Below, in pieces: positions 23,575-35,334 of a stretch of 64,000 bases of DNA (positions are counted from its first letter, which is position 1; every line of letters starts with the position of its first letter). A model generated the notes under the pieces. It was given only the letters and a program-made list of their open reading frames with translations. It made no database searches and was not told where the DNA came from. The position numbers were made by a program, and so were the translations under genes. The stretch is taken from contig CM070639.1 in the NCBI GenBank assembly GCA_036346255.1, forward strand, positions 258,001 through 322,000. The letters run 5' to 3'. Source of the DNA: Ampelocalamus luodianensis (taxonomy: Eukaryota; Streptophyta; Magnoliopsida; Poales; Poaceae).

Positions 23575-23800
23575 GGCCTGTCGCGGTTTAATCGGCGATA
23601 CCTTCTGTCGCCGATTGAATCTGGCGGCGATTTTTCCTATCGCCGATTGAATGGCGATACATAAATGAACCAAAGCAACTAGCGGTTCAACGGTAGCGAG
23701 ATAATTTATGCAACTTGTTGCGTGGCTATTGTTGTTGTGCATTGTTGCAAGATTTTTGGAGGGCGATTGAGGATTAATGATTCGTATGTAGCAAGGCGGT
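23575..23800. repeat. Internal copy of the MULE subterminal region
   Basis: TCGCCGATTGAAT / GGCGATA palindromes (23575-23665), then GCGAT...GATTAATGATTCGTATG, resemble the left end of the element (20000-20540) in the same orientation. An internal terminus between MURA and the downstream genes suggests that the element is a composite of two MULE units. Confidence 0.5.
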
Positions 23801-24005
23801 GAGATTACAATGTGTTGGGAATCTCGCACAACTCCGTTGGACAACTTTGGGAAATGACGCAAAGATAACCACACGACATTTCATCGGACAAGGGATTACA
23901 TGGCACGAGGACAACGAACCGAGGGCGGTACGCATGCCTTTAGGAAATTGAAATACATGGGACATGTGGAGGAATAGGTAGAACTCATGAGTCGAATGTG
24001 GCCAT

Positions 24006-24620
24006 TTACCCTTGCGGCCCACTCGGCGTTGTACTCCTCGCCTTGCGCCTTGGCTCGCGCGATGGCCTCTTTCGCCCTCTCGGCCTCCGTCGCCTCGCAT
24101 GCTCACGCCCGCTCCTCGTGCCGCTGTCCCGCCTACCTTGCTCGGCTGCTCGACTTTCAACTCTTTGAGCGCCTTTCACGGGTCTCGATGTGCTCCTCGC
24201 CCGACTCTTCCGTCTAAGCAGCGACCACATGTCGTAGGGGTGGATCTTGTCGTCGATCCACTGCCGGAAGTCGCATAGTGGTGGCGAGAGCTGCGGTGGG
24301 TAAAGAGAGTTCGTTACCCGTTGTCGGAATAAAAAGCATTGTACCATGAAATACGATTTCATTACGGATGCATGTTGTTGCGCCAACGGCGTAGTTTGGG
24401 CGGCACCAATAGCGCGCCCAATGGTCCACTCATCGGTTGATTTGGCGCACTTGCGGCGTCCCTACACACGGCATAGGGGTACCACCTATCGGGTCCTTCC
24501 GAGGGCGTTCGCGAGCATAGGAGGCGGGTCGTGTTGGACCTGTAATCGTTGGGCGTACTACGGCGGCTTTCTCGGATCCACGATTCGGAAAAGTTTGGTG
24601 TGTGAAAGGCTCGACTAGCG
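24006..24620 (-). pseudogene. MULE-associated ORF with GRF-like zinc finger
   Basis: The minus-strand frame around 24200-24400 contains YFMVQCFLF followed by PPLCDFRQWIDDK, which fits the second half of a GRF-type zinc finger (GR.YF.C...CDF.QWID). A strongly basic Arg-rich tail follows. The first half is scattered over two frames. Such ORFs accompany transposases in grass MULEs. The role is not known and the call is tentative. Confidence 0.4.
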
Positions 24621-24784
24621 GCATGATAGCGGCGGTGGTCTCATGGGAGACACCGGTCCTTCAAAAGCTGCGGATTTTCTCCCATTCCTTTTCCTTGTCC
24701 ATGTTTTCTACTTGGTGGTGCTTGCTTGTGGACTAGTTGGACGATTCTGTTGTATTTATAGCTAGAGCGGACGAGCCGTTCTGG

Positions 24785-25105
24785 GGATCTCGTCTTGGTA
24801 AGTCGCCGTAAAAGCCGCCCGCTTGGACACATCGTCTGAAAAGCTAGCCCGTGTGGTCACATCGCCCTGAAAAGTCGACCCGCATGGTCACATCGTCTGA
24901 AAAGTCGACCCGCATGGTCACATCGCCCCGCAAAGCTAGCGTGTGGTCACATGGTCTCAAAAGCCGCCCGTATGGTCACATCGTCCTGAAAAGCTGCCTA
25001 CTCTGGTGCCATCGTTCTGAAAAGCTGACCCATCTTGTCGCATCGCCTTAAAAAGGTAGCTCGTGTTCTCGCATCGCCCAAGAAACCCAGCTCGTTTTGT
25101 CACGT
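24785..25105. repeat. About ten degenerate 30-bp tandem repeats
   Basis: The unit is roughly AAAAG(C/T)(C/T)GACCCG(C/T)(A/G)TGGTCACATCG(C/T)C(C/T)TG. Copies are clearest at 24850-24990 (two identical AAAAGTCGACCCGCATGGTC) and decay outward. All units lie between the GRF-like ORF and the plant mobile domain gene. Confidence 0.8.
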
Positions 25106-25209
25106 CGTTGCGAACAGTTGAATCGTAAAAGAAAGCATGCATATTACTCATATTCAAAAGCTGTCAAAACAACAGTTGGCATAATGAAAAAAATTACATA
25201 AAGGGAAAT

Positions 25210-27500
25210 CTAATGGCGTCCCCTCTTAGGCTGCACCCCGCGTGTCGTCCTAGGCCTCTGCCGTCGCTGCAGCGAGTACGTCAGAGGGTCAGGCTGCCTG
25301 ACTACCCGACCCGCGCGAGTAGTCAGTGGCGGTGTAGCCTGGGTCGCTCTGCGTCGGTGATCTGCGTCGTGCTCGGGTGCGTCTCTAAGTCGAACTTCGC
25401 GCGACGTCTGGTGAGAAGCCTCCAAAGAGAACTGCGTGTCACGCGGATCCCTGAAGAAGTCCTCGATGGGTGCCGATAGGTCTGCATCGTCGGCCGAGAA
25501 TGCATCGTCCTCCCAAGCCGTTCCTGCGAAGAATTGGGTTACAAACATAGTCATGACTAAAAATGCGTTACGCAAGCAAGCGGAACTTACCGTTGGCGGA
25601 TGTGCTCGACGACGCGGCATAGTCCGGCTCGCGTGCGGGTGGAGCGAGGACAGTAATGAAGATCGTCGTTACAAACTTACGAGGTTCAAATGAAATGAAG
25701 AAGCGATGTCGGCGTGTCGAACTCACCTCCCACATGTCGGAGGTGCTCCCCGCTACTGCCACGGCGTGCTCGCCACGTGCGGAGCAGGAGGCTGTGTCCT
25801 ACCACCTCGTCCTCGGACAGCTCGGTCCACCGGGTCGGTCGGCGTGCGACCAGTCGCGGTCCGCACTCCGTGTCTGCTTGCCTCCACGATCTGTGCGAGA
25901 GCCCTCGATCTCCGGCATTGCCATGTGTTGCGCGGAGTCTACCATCTGGACGACCTATCGGTGAAGATCCACCTGCACAGGTAATCAACAAGTTGTACAC
26001 GTAAGTATGTCAAATTAAATATGAAATATGTAATATTGAGTACGACGCTGCGGTGGAAGCGGTCGGCTAGGTGGGTGCGTGTCCGACGTCGCGCCACATG
26101 TCGACGGTCGACCACGACCCGACGCATAGCGGGCCTCGTCCGAGTGAGTACCACTCCATGTAGTGCTCGTGCGTCTCGGGTCGTGGCCTCGTCCCCAACC
26201 TCGATGAGGGTCTCGTGCGTGGCACTCCAACCGTCCACCTAAGGGGCCATCCTGTCCGACCAGGACATCGTGCCACGAACTCCCTTCCTACTGTACCTGT
26301 GGACGGCAAGAAAAATATTTGGTTGCGATATAACATATATTGTACGGACATAAAGTCAACGGTGAACTTACGTGTGTACGCGCGCCGCACCGCCTCCCAA
26401 GTGGGACCTCCTACCGCATCGAATCGGCGGCGCATGACCCTCTATATCTGGTACTCCTCCACGAAGATGTCGTGCACCAAGGCACTCCGCGTGTACCTGT
26501 GCAGGTAGTCTCGCGTGCACAGCACCGATAGACCGTTGGGGGCGCGCGCGATCACCTTGTTGTCACTGTACGGGGTCCAGATGACGCGGTCATCGGTCAG
26601 CTGATCAAACATCGCAAGCGTACTCGGGTAGGAGCCTGCGAGGTGATCGTGAAGGTGACTGTGCAATACAACACCGCAAACTAAGCACACAAAAATAATG
26701 ATTGCAAAATGAAAATAATAAATGATTACGAAACTAACCCGTCGCGGCACCACAAAGTGCCCATGGTCGGCCGGTCGGTAAATCTGCGGGACGTACAAGC
26801 CGTCCGTCTGCCGTCAAGTACACACGTGGTCGTCCGTCCGAAGCGCTCCAACGACCACACAGTGCGGAGGAGCGGGCATCCCGAGAGGATGGGCCGTCAC
26901 GCCAACGCCGCGCACGCATCGCACGCGGTCGCGCGAGACGTCGCGCGACAAAGACGGCCGGACCCCAGCTGCATTGCGGGATCCGCTCGATCGGAGACAC
27001 CGCCACCTCATGCGCGTACCGGATGTAATGCTTGTCCACGCTGTCGCCGTGGGAGCTCAGGAACATCACCCACCCGAATAACAACAGCAGGTAGGCCTTC
27101 AAGTGCCTCATAACAGCGATGGGCGCTGCGTCAGCAGCCATACGCTCGGGCTGCAAGAAGACACGTAAACGTCAGCAGGGTTCACAAACGAATTGTTATG
27201 AGAGAAAAATAGTTAGGAAAACACTTACATAGAACTGGCAAATCCACTTCAGCGTGGGCCCGTGCGGGCTGCTGAACTCCACGTACGCGCTGCCTGGCGG
27301 CAGGATATCGCGGAACCTGGCTAGGAGGTCTGTGCGCCACGTGGCGGGGCGTCGTGCGCCACCATCGGGCGCTGCGCAGGCAACCCGGTCGGGTAGCTCA
27401 CATCTGCGGCGTCGGCGTCATCTCCCGCACGGGAGATGGGCGTATGGGTCTCGGCCTCGCCGTTCAACCGCCGTCGAGAGGTCGATCGTATGGAAACCGC
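25210..27500 (-). pseudogene. Plant mobile domain (MAIN-like) gene carried by the MULE
   Basis: On the minus strand, the domain start is recognisable but frameshifted near 27400-27450 (HLPCGEM-TPT-like, then LLGLPA-like). RFRDILPPGS follows, then MRHLKAYLLLLFGWVMFLSS (about 27060-27120), IERIPQCSWGPAVF, DRVIWTPYSDNKVIARAPNG (about 26530-26590), LHRYTRSALVHDIFVEEYQI (about 26442-26505), RVMRRRF, a later ETHEHYMEWYSLGRG, and a basic Pro/Arg-rich tail ending QPKRGRH at 25210. This is the order of the plant aminotransferase-like mobile domain proteins (MAIN/MAIL1 relatives), which exist as host genes and as MULE passengers. Exons are separated by short introns and several frames are broken. Confidence 0.75.
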
Positions 27501-28740
27501 CTAAGCGTCGGCCCGCACGGTGGTCCGGTCGTCCTCGTCGTCGCCTCCACCATCCTCGCTAGTGGAAGGAGGCTCGCCGCTCTCAACTGCGTTGAAGCGA
27601 TTCGAACAAACATTAGTCAACGCCACATAAGCGGATCGCGATTGAGTGCATCAAGGTCGAACTTCACGTACCTCGGAATCCGGTCTCGGTGCGGCCTCCA
27701 TGCCACGATGAAGTGCGTGGCAAACGCCCCAAGCTCTATCGGCGCCTTGCCCTCGGGGAGCACGCGATCGAGGCGGCTACGGTGGCGCTTCGTCAATCAA
27801 CGGGTCAAGCAACTCGTCTTGACTCGCGTCGCCATACACGAAAATGCGAGAGAGAAAGTTCATATTTTTATGCATCTTTACATAGCCTATGTAGCAACTA
27901 CAATTTTCTTTACAAATGTAATATATGTCATGCTACTTTTCTAGTTAAGCGGTGTTTCGGCACTAACAAGATATTGACCGCGCACTAACACAACTAATAA
28001 TGACGTACTAACAAAATAATAACGCGCAAAAATATTCTCATTGTTTTTAGACCTACACAGCTACTCGTGTTTTCTCACAATTCAAAAATGTATCATGCAA
28101 TTCTCCTATTTTAAAGCAAATGCATCGTGCATTAATTATGTTACTACACAGTCAACCAGCGCCATACTCAATTCTATGTCGATATTGCATAATTCCATGT
28201 CCAACTCAAAATATGTACTACAGTTCGACTACATTTATGTAACCTACTCGATTCTATGTCGCTATTGTCGCATTTCTATGTCGCTACACAACTCAAAATA
28301 TATCTCGCAGATTCGACTAAATTTATGTGACCTACGCAATTCTATGTCGCTATAGTCGCAATTCTATGTCGCTACACAACTCAAAATATATCTTTGCATT
28401 CGACTAAATTTATGTGACCTACGCAATTCTATGTCGCTATAGTCGCAATTCTATCTCATTGCACAACTCAAAATATATACTTGCAGTTCGACTAAATTTA
28501 TGTGACCTACTCAATTCTATGTCGCTATTGTCGTTTGCTAACCTACAAGGTTTGGGCGTAACATACAGTTCGAGAAAATTTTTCGCAACACGAGATGATC
28601 GATCAAACCGATGCTTTATCAATCTCTCCACCGCGACAAACCGGCTGGGCTTCGCGCAATTTCTTCTCTCCTCTCCAACTCTCTCTTGTTTTTTTCGGAA
28701 TTAAAATGAATTATGGATTGATTTTTGAGGATTTTATAGT
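27501..28740. other. MULE interior 5' of the mobile domain gene
   Basis: 27600-27760 on the minus strand reads LPEGKAPIELGAFATHFIVA and may be another exon of the mobile domain gene. The rest is AT-rich and non-coding, with a tandem repeat at 28185-28535. Confidence 0.35.
28185..28535. repeat. Four tandem copies of an 88-bp unit
   Basis: The unit contains CAACTCAAAATAT, TTCGACTAAATTTATGTGAC, CTACGCAATTCTATGTCGCT. Copies start near 28190, 28285, 28375 and 28462. The inner ATTCTATGTCGCTAT is itself repeated within each unit. Confidence 0.8.
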
Positions 28741-29159
28741 GCGCATCGTCGCCGCTGATTGAGCGGCGGCAGAACCTATCGCCGATTCAGCGGCGATAGC
28801 TTCTATCGCTAGTTCAGCGGCGGCGAATCGCCCAACTTCACCGCCGCCGATTGAGCGCGATGTAGTCGCCCGGCCGTGAGTGGCGGATAGTTCCTCGTCG
28901 CGATTCAATGGCGATAGGTTCTGTCGCCCGATTGAGCTGGCGGGACACATTTTTGTAATTTTTTTAAACGACTATTTATTTTTGTAAATATCTTTAAAAA
29001 TAATAATATTTTTTAAAAAAATTCCTACTCTGTCACTGTGAGATTCATCTTGGTCATTTTCGCTCCTGATTCCTTACGTTGATCCATCCGGACCGGTGAT
29101 CATCGAGCGCTACAATGATCTGCTAGAGCGGAATTTTCGTTCTGCAGTACAGCTATGTA

Positions 29160-29431
29160 TGTTGAGGAACCGTCGCTAACGAGTTCAGTTCAAACGATTA
29201 GCTCGTAGATAAATTCAGAATCGTAAGAATAATGCATGAATCACAAGAACAGAATAAGAGATTGAACACAGAGATATAGGAGGACTTCTTGCTTCTCTTT
29301 ATTCCTTTATCACACGATCAGCTTTTACAATGACTAGTACATCCTATTTATAGGCTACGACCCTGCTAGGGTTTGGAATAAGGAGCCCACCTTGGGCCAG
29401 AACTCTCGGTCCTGGGCCCGGTTTCTTAACA
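29160..29431 (-). repeat. 3' LTR of the minus-strand copia element
   Basis: 272 bp. It carries a TATA box on the minus strand (TATAAATA at 29346-29353). Confidence 0.85.
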
Positions 29432-29739
29432 CTCCCCCTTGGGCACTCATCCTTCATGTCCATGTCTCGTCAAAACTCCATAAAAACCGAGTGAAAAAAA
29501 TTTGGAGAAAGAGTACATGAAACACGTTCTGTTGTGCTGCACGAATTGTCTTATTAAAAACCTTAGCCGAGAAATTTCAGGAAAAACTCGTCAAAGGATA
29601 AAGAGTACAATCCACCCAATTCATTTAATCTCCAGGATTTATTCTTTGGGTACTCGATCTTCATGATCAAGCATTAATAATGAGTTTATGAAGGTTCTCC
29701 CCCTGAATTCTGTATTTCTCTAAGTCTCATCATTCCAAT

Positions 29740-32700
29740 TCATCGTATGCATCTTTCATAGTTAGACGCTGGAAATGACTTAATGAATAAATATGCAAGA
29801 TTTTCATACGACTTACTATGCAGTACTTTAATTTCGTCCATCTTTTGCAATTCACGAGTATAAAAGAACTTGGAGTTGATATACTTTGTGAGGGGACTCT
29901 TCATATAACCCATCTGCACTTGTACAACACATGTTGTATTATCTTCATAGATAATAATGAGAGTTTGTGCGGTATTCAATCCACATGACTGTTGGATGTG
30001 GTGAATCATCCGCCGAAGCCAAGCACATTCTCGTGAGGCCTCATACAATGCTATTATTTCCGGGTGGTTCGTCGAAGTCAATACAAGTCTTTGCTTAGAC
30101 GATTTCTATGAAATTGCAATTCTACCACATAGGAATTCATAGCATGTTTGCAATTTGGTTGTATGCGGGTCCTACAGGTACCCGTCATCTGCATTGCCAT
30201 TTATAGTTAGGTCTTGATTCTTTCTGTAGAACAAACCAAGTTCTTTACTTTCTTGGAGGTATCGGAAGATGTCTTTTATTCCATGCCAATACCTTTGGTA
30301 GGTTCTGTACTATACCTTGCTGTAGGTTTACGGCAAATGTAATGTCCGTTCTAGTACAGTTTGCTAAATACAAGAGTGCTTCTAATGCACTTAAGTATGG
30401 GAATTCTGGTCCCAGGACTTACTCCCCCTCTTCTCTAGGTCTGTACAGATCCTTGTCTTGCTGCAAAGATCTCCCGAACATTGGCACTTTCGAAGGGTGT
30501 GTCTTTTCAAGGTCAAACCTTTCTAATACTTTATGATTATATGTTGATTGGTGCACTAATATCCCTTCAGGGGCATACCCAAGCTGCAAGCCTAGGCAAT
30601 ATTTAGTTTTATCCAAAATCTTTTATTTCGAACTCCGACTCTAGGTAAGAGCTTGTTTTCTTAATATCCTTCAGGGTTCTGATGATATTCAGATCATCTT
30701 CATACTCTGAGATTATACGAAATTCATTCTGAGATCGTCATATAAATACATAGAGATTATTCTCATTGTTCGTGTAGCCTTTCTTACATAGAAAGTCACT
30801 TCAAGCGATTATACCACATTCTGCCTGATTGCTTAAGTTCGTACAGTGACTTCCTGAGTTTCACACTGTACATATTTCTATTTGCTCTGTTTTGGTTCGG
30901 GACAGGGATACATTCAGGTATCTTCATATAAATATCCGAATCCAATATTTCATAAAGGTATGCTGGTACCTCATCCATCAATTTCACTTCTAACTTCAAG
31001 TTCACTGCCATTGAGATAAATATCTAAAGGGAGTTCCTCCCATGACTGGGGAATAAGTTTCTTCATAATCATCTCCTGGATGTTCAGTGAAACCTTGTGC
31101 AACAAGCTTTGCTTCTTTTCATTTCTTTTTCGAACAAAATACCCACTTATACCCTACGGGGTGCACAAGGGGAGGCGTGCGGCTTACAGGACCAAACATC
31201 TTTCTTTTATTCAGGGAGAATAATTCAGTTTCTATTGCCTTCTTCCAATCTGATATTTTCTTTCATTCAGCGAGCAATGCAGGCTCTGGATCAAGATTGA
31301 TGATTGTGGCAAGTTTCTTTGTAAATTAAATATCGACATTGGTTGTTATCATATTCAAAGATTCTCCTAAGGTCATAAAGTTTATAGCTATTTCTTCAAA
31401 GGACGATTCTTCTAATGTTTCTACTTGCTCATCACTGCTTCCAATTGCAGGGCAAGTTCCTTTAGGTTTTTTAGCTCCGACGTGTGCGCACACATCCATG
31501 CTGATGTCTCCCTTTATGGGCATGTTCAATTCTGGTATGCCTTTTCTGAAGGTTCCATACCGATGTCAGGTCTCAACTGGCTCCCCTTCTGGTTCTGGGG
31601 CACTTCGGTGATCGGTTGTGTCAAGTTCCTCTCATCCTTTCCACACGGCGCCCCCGGTTGCCAGTTCGAGGGCGAGTTCTTGTCCTTTTCTGAGGCCTCT
31701 GGACGGGATTAGGGATACCTTCATCGGTATTTCAACCCTCTCTGGTGCATTGCATACAGACAAATGCTACTTGGTCATGCTCTTCAAATCACTAAAGTGG
31801 CCTGGCAGTTGATTCGCTAATATTTGCAAACAATTATCTTCTCGACTTCAATTGTTTTCTGGATTTCAATTATCTTATGGACTTCTTTTGTCTTCTAGAC
31901 TTCTTTATTTTCTTTACAAGTGCGCAGGTCATATGCATAGATTTTAATTATCTTTTGGATTTCAATTGTCTTTGGGACTTCTCTTGTCTTCTAGACTTCA
32001 ATTGTCTTCTAGACTTCCTGTGGCTTGCCACGTTATTTTCCGATATTTTCATCAAGAGTTGATTTCCTCCCCTTAATGGCGGGAAATTTATCTCATCTAA
32101 TATACTATCAGTGAATCGGGCATTATGCAAATCTCCAGTCATATGGTCTAAATATTTGATTATGAATGTTGTCTCATAACCAACGTATATCCCAGACTTT
32201 CGGAGAAAGCCCATTGCAGTTCGCTACGATAGTGGTATAGGTACATAAACCTTGCAATCGAACTTGCGAAGATGAGAAGTTTTTGGTGCTGACCCTTACG
32301 CTAGTTGCATAGATGGATGGATGTTATAGGCCGACGGTCTAAAATTGATGAGAGCTGTTGCGAGCGGGACTGCGTGTCCCCAACATGTAGTTCGTAAATT
32401 ACAATTCTTGAAAGTTCTGCTAGTCTATTCTGGGTGTGGACATGCGGTACAGAATGCTTAACTTTTAATTCTTATTTTCATGCAATAATCATCAAATACC
32501 TTTGAAGTAAGTTCTCTGGCGTTGTCCATTCAGGTGGACTTCTCATGATGATCAGGGAAAATATTTTAAATTTTAATTATTTGCGAGATTAGCTTTGCAA
32601 AAGCATGGTTTCTCGTAGACAATAAACATACGTGCGACCATTTCGAGGAAGCATCGATGAGCACCATAAAATACCTAAATGACCCTTAAATGAGCTGTAT

Positions 32701-34080
32701 AAGACCGCAAATGTCTCCCTGGATATGGTCTAAGAATGCAGGGAATTCATCCTTCGCTTTCAGAGCAAAAGGTCTAGTAATTAATTTCCCGGTGGCATAT
32801 GCGAGGCGCACAAAATATTTCTGATTCGAGAAATTCTTTACATTCATATTATGTCCCTGTGAATTATTAATTATATCTCTCATTATCCTAAGACCTAGGC
32901 GGCATAATCTATCATACCAGAGATAGAAAAGTTTAGAGTTTCTAAATACAGTTTTCAGGGCAGTACAGGCTGCAAGTGCCTTAATATTAGTGTAATATAG
33001 CCCAGTTTCAAACAAAGGAAGATATTCTGATGCCATTGTTTCACTTTCTTCACGCTTTTCAATGAGCAGGTATTGCTTATCATACTGTTCTTTAGTCGCT
33101 ACGTGGGAACCATTAGCGCGAATATCCTTGAGAGTTCTAGTTGATTCTAGGTACAACAAGTCTTTTTCAATGACCAAAGTTGTGCCCATTTGGAGTATAA
33201 TTATGACCCTTCCTGAGCCTATTATACAAGTATTCTTGCTGATCGACTGAAAAAATTTCTGTTTCTCTCAGGATGATATTTATTGTCCCGCTACCTGCTA
33301 AGCACACTTCCTCCATAGGGCGCCACACGTGTTGTAATATAATGTACTTTATCAATATGTAGAAGAAAGCAAGCAACACATAAATAAAATACTTTACATA
33401 TCAGAACATAACTTGCTATTATAAATACAGGAAAAAGTCTTACAGGACTCATCATAACAATTTAATACTTTGCTCTCCAAGAGTTTGCAACCATTATTCA
33501 ATAATTCAAAGTTCTGCTTCAATTACAAACTGTAAGTTTCTATAAAAGATCCAAGTGCAATACGTGCACTAGATATAATAGGCGAAGTATTCAGGAACTT
33601 ATGACTTAATCAGCTCTATGCGCGATTTTCTCCTCTTGGGCAGCTACAACTGCGGCCACTGCGATGTCCAAAGGAGAGATGATGGGGGCTGCTACTGGGC
33701 TGTCCACATTCATAAGTGCAACTAATGGATATGAATCATCTGTGCCTGCAATGGTGAGGTGTGTCTCATGCTATCATTTGCCTTCTTCTTAGACTGGAAA
33801 GCATCAATAACGTGCGACACACGACCTTACCCTTCTTGCTCCTCTCATTCGTGAGAGGCTTCATCACCTTATAGCTGCTAGCAGTGGCTTCATGGCCAAC
33901 ATTGCTACTAGGTGGCTGCGAGTTGAAGTTCTTTCTTAAAACATCATCTTGAGCTTCCGCAACTTGCATGATGTCAATTAATTCGGCATACTGCTTGTAG
34001 CCATTTTGACAATAGTTGTACGTGGATTGCACCACGTTCGGGTGAAAGGTAGAGAGTCTTTTCAATCTTCTACTCATTCG
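29740..34080 (-). pseudogene. copia gag-pol, heavily degenerate
   Basis: On the minus strand, a gag-like fragment lies at 33766-34077 (YNYCQNGYKQYAELIDIM). GAG-pre-integrase and integrase zinc region are at about 32686-33189 (LWYDRLCRLGLRIMRDII), with the integrase start (GSFRYFMVLIDASSKWSHV) just downstream. A Lys/Arg/Ser linker follows, then RT (WKKAIETELFSLNKR near 31220, YKWVF, and EYEDDLNIIR around 30690, where the family has YVDD). RNase H is at 29740-30081 (EIIALYEASRECAWLRRMI, YEDNTTCVVQV). Stops occur in every domain. Confidence 0.75.
31850..32030. repeat. Short tandem repeats GACTTCAATTGTCTTCTA in the copia linker
   Basis: Around ten units of 15-18 bp encode, on the minus strand, a basic run of KSRRQLKS-like units between integrase and RT. 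Such expansions are usual for fast-evolving linkers. Confidence 0.65.
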
Positions 34081-35334
34081 TGATTACATTACCACAAAAT
34101 TGAAGACTGATACAAATTTTATACAAAATGTAGCTATGCTGGGTCAGTTATTCGAATTCCTGATTCGTGATGCCAGTCATCTTCATATTCATGCAAAAAT
34201 TATAAGATTACTGCTAGTAATATGCATAAAATGGTTGAAAAATTCTCATAATGCTCTTCGAACTCTCGGTTCATGATCCCGTATTTTTCTATGCATTTTA
34301 CATGATTTACTGCTATTTTCAATGATTAAAAGCAATATAAAAAATCATAGATAATCAAAAACAGTAAATACAGTAAATAAATTGCATAGAAATAACAATA
34401 ACAAAGATAAACATGCTTCAAAGTTCAAAAACATACAAAATTTGGATTCCCGAGGCTATTTTCTGCTGGAAAAATGACTTTCGGCAAATTCTGCAACTTC
34501 TAGGGGTTAAAGTGTGAAATTTCAGTTTTGAAAATATTTGCGTGTAATTTCCAAAAACTCCGAGGGTTTTTTCGTAAAAATTCCTTATTCGTGAAAAAGT
34601 TCTCGTAATTTTCAGAATTCCGAGGCCCTTTTTGCAAAATTTTCATTATTCGCAAAACTTCCGTGTAATTTTCAGAATTTCTGACGGCCTTATTGCAAAA
34701 ATGGGATTTCCTTTTTCTTCCCACCGCCTGTTTTTCCTCCTTTTTTTCTCTTTCACCTGGCCTTCCACGGCTCGTTATCCTCCGGACCATCCGGCCCACT
34801 CAGCCCCTTCAAAGGACTGATGGGGTAGGGTTTCACCTACCCCTATGCTAGGCTGCCGACGGCGCACATGTTTGTGCGGAGCGTGCGGCGGCTTCTCCGA
34901 GCGTGCGGCGGCCGGGGGCAGCGCAAGCGGTGGTGGCCCCACAGGCGACGCAGAGACGACCGACGGCTCCGGCAGCGGCGTTCAAGGCGGCTACGGGCCG
35001 GGCTCCAAGTCATGTGGCTCCAGCGGCGGCGTTCAAGGCAGCGGAGCGGCGCTTCAAGACGGTGCCAGCGATGTGGCGGAGACCGAAGGCGGCGCAAGCG
35101 ACACCGACCTCGTGCGGCGAGGCGACAGCTCGTATGCGTGCGTGGAGTGGTTGCAGCCCATAGGCACCGTGCGGAGGCCGGGGGCGGCGCAAGCAGCGGT
35201 GTGGGCCGGCGCGGGGCGACAGCGCCACTACGCGGGAGGTCCGAGCCGGTGCGGGGCGGCGGCATCGCTTCAGGCGAGCACGCGGGTCGGCCGTGGCGGC
35301 TTCAGGCCGGCGATGCGGTGGCTTTGTAACATCC
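34081..35334 (-). other. copia gag upstream and GC-rich leader, part 1
   Basis: 34081-34800 is AT-rich and repeats the phrase TTTTCAGAATTTC. 34840-35334 is a GC-rich block with imperfect repeats of GGCGGCGTTCAAGGC. It continues after the solo LTR at 40236. The overlapping long ORFs on both strands are a GC-bias effect. It could be leader or a captured host gene piece. Confidence 0.4.

Larger units (their letters stand above)
19914..29024 (-). mobile_element. MULE (Mutator-like) carrying MURA, GRF-like and plant mobile domain genes
   Basis: The 9111-bp element begins GAATTTTTTTAAAAA and ends TTTTTTAAAAAAATTC. Its terminal inverted repeats extend about 70 bp (ATTTACAAAATAAATAATCG against the complement of CGACTATTTATTTTTGTAAAT). 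A 10-bp target duplication with one mismatch flanks it (CTACTCCGTC at 19904-19913, CTACTCTGTC at 29025-29034). Subterminal zones contain repeated TATCGCCAGTTGAACTGGCGA and GGCGATAGG palindromes. Three degenerate genes lie inside on the minus strand. The combination of MURA with a plant mobile domain gene is known from some plant MULEs. Confidence 0.85.

Noticed and set aside
24850..25080. Possible CRISPR-like or satellite array
   Set aside because: The spacing has no unique spacers, the units run head to tail, and the context is a plant MULE; it is a simple tandem repeat.
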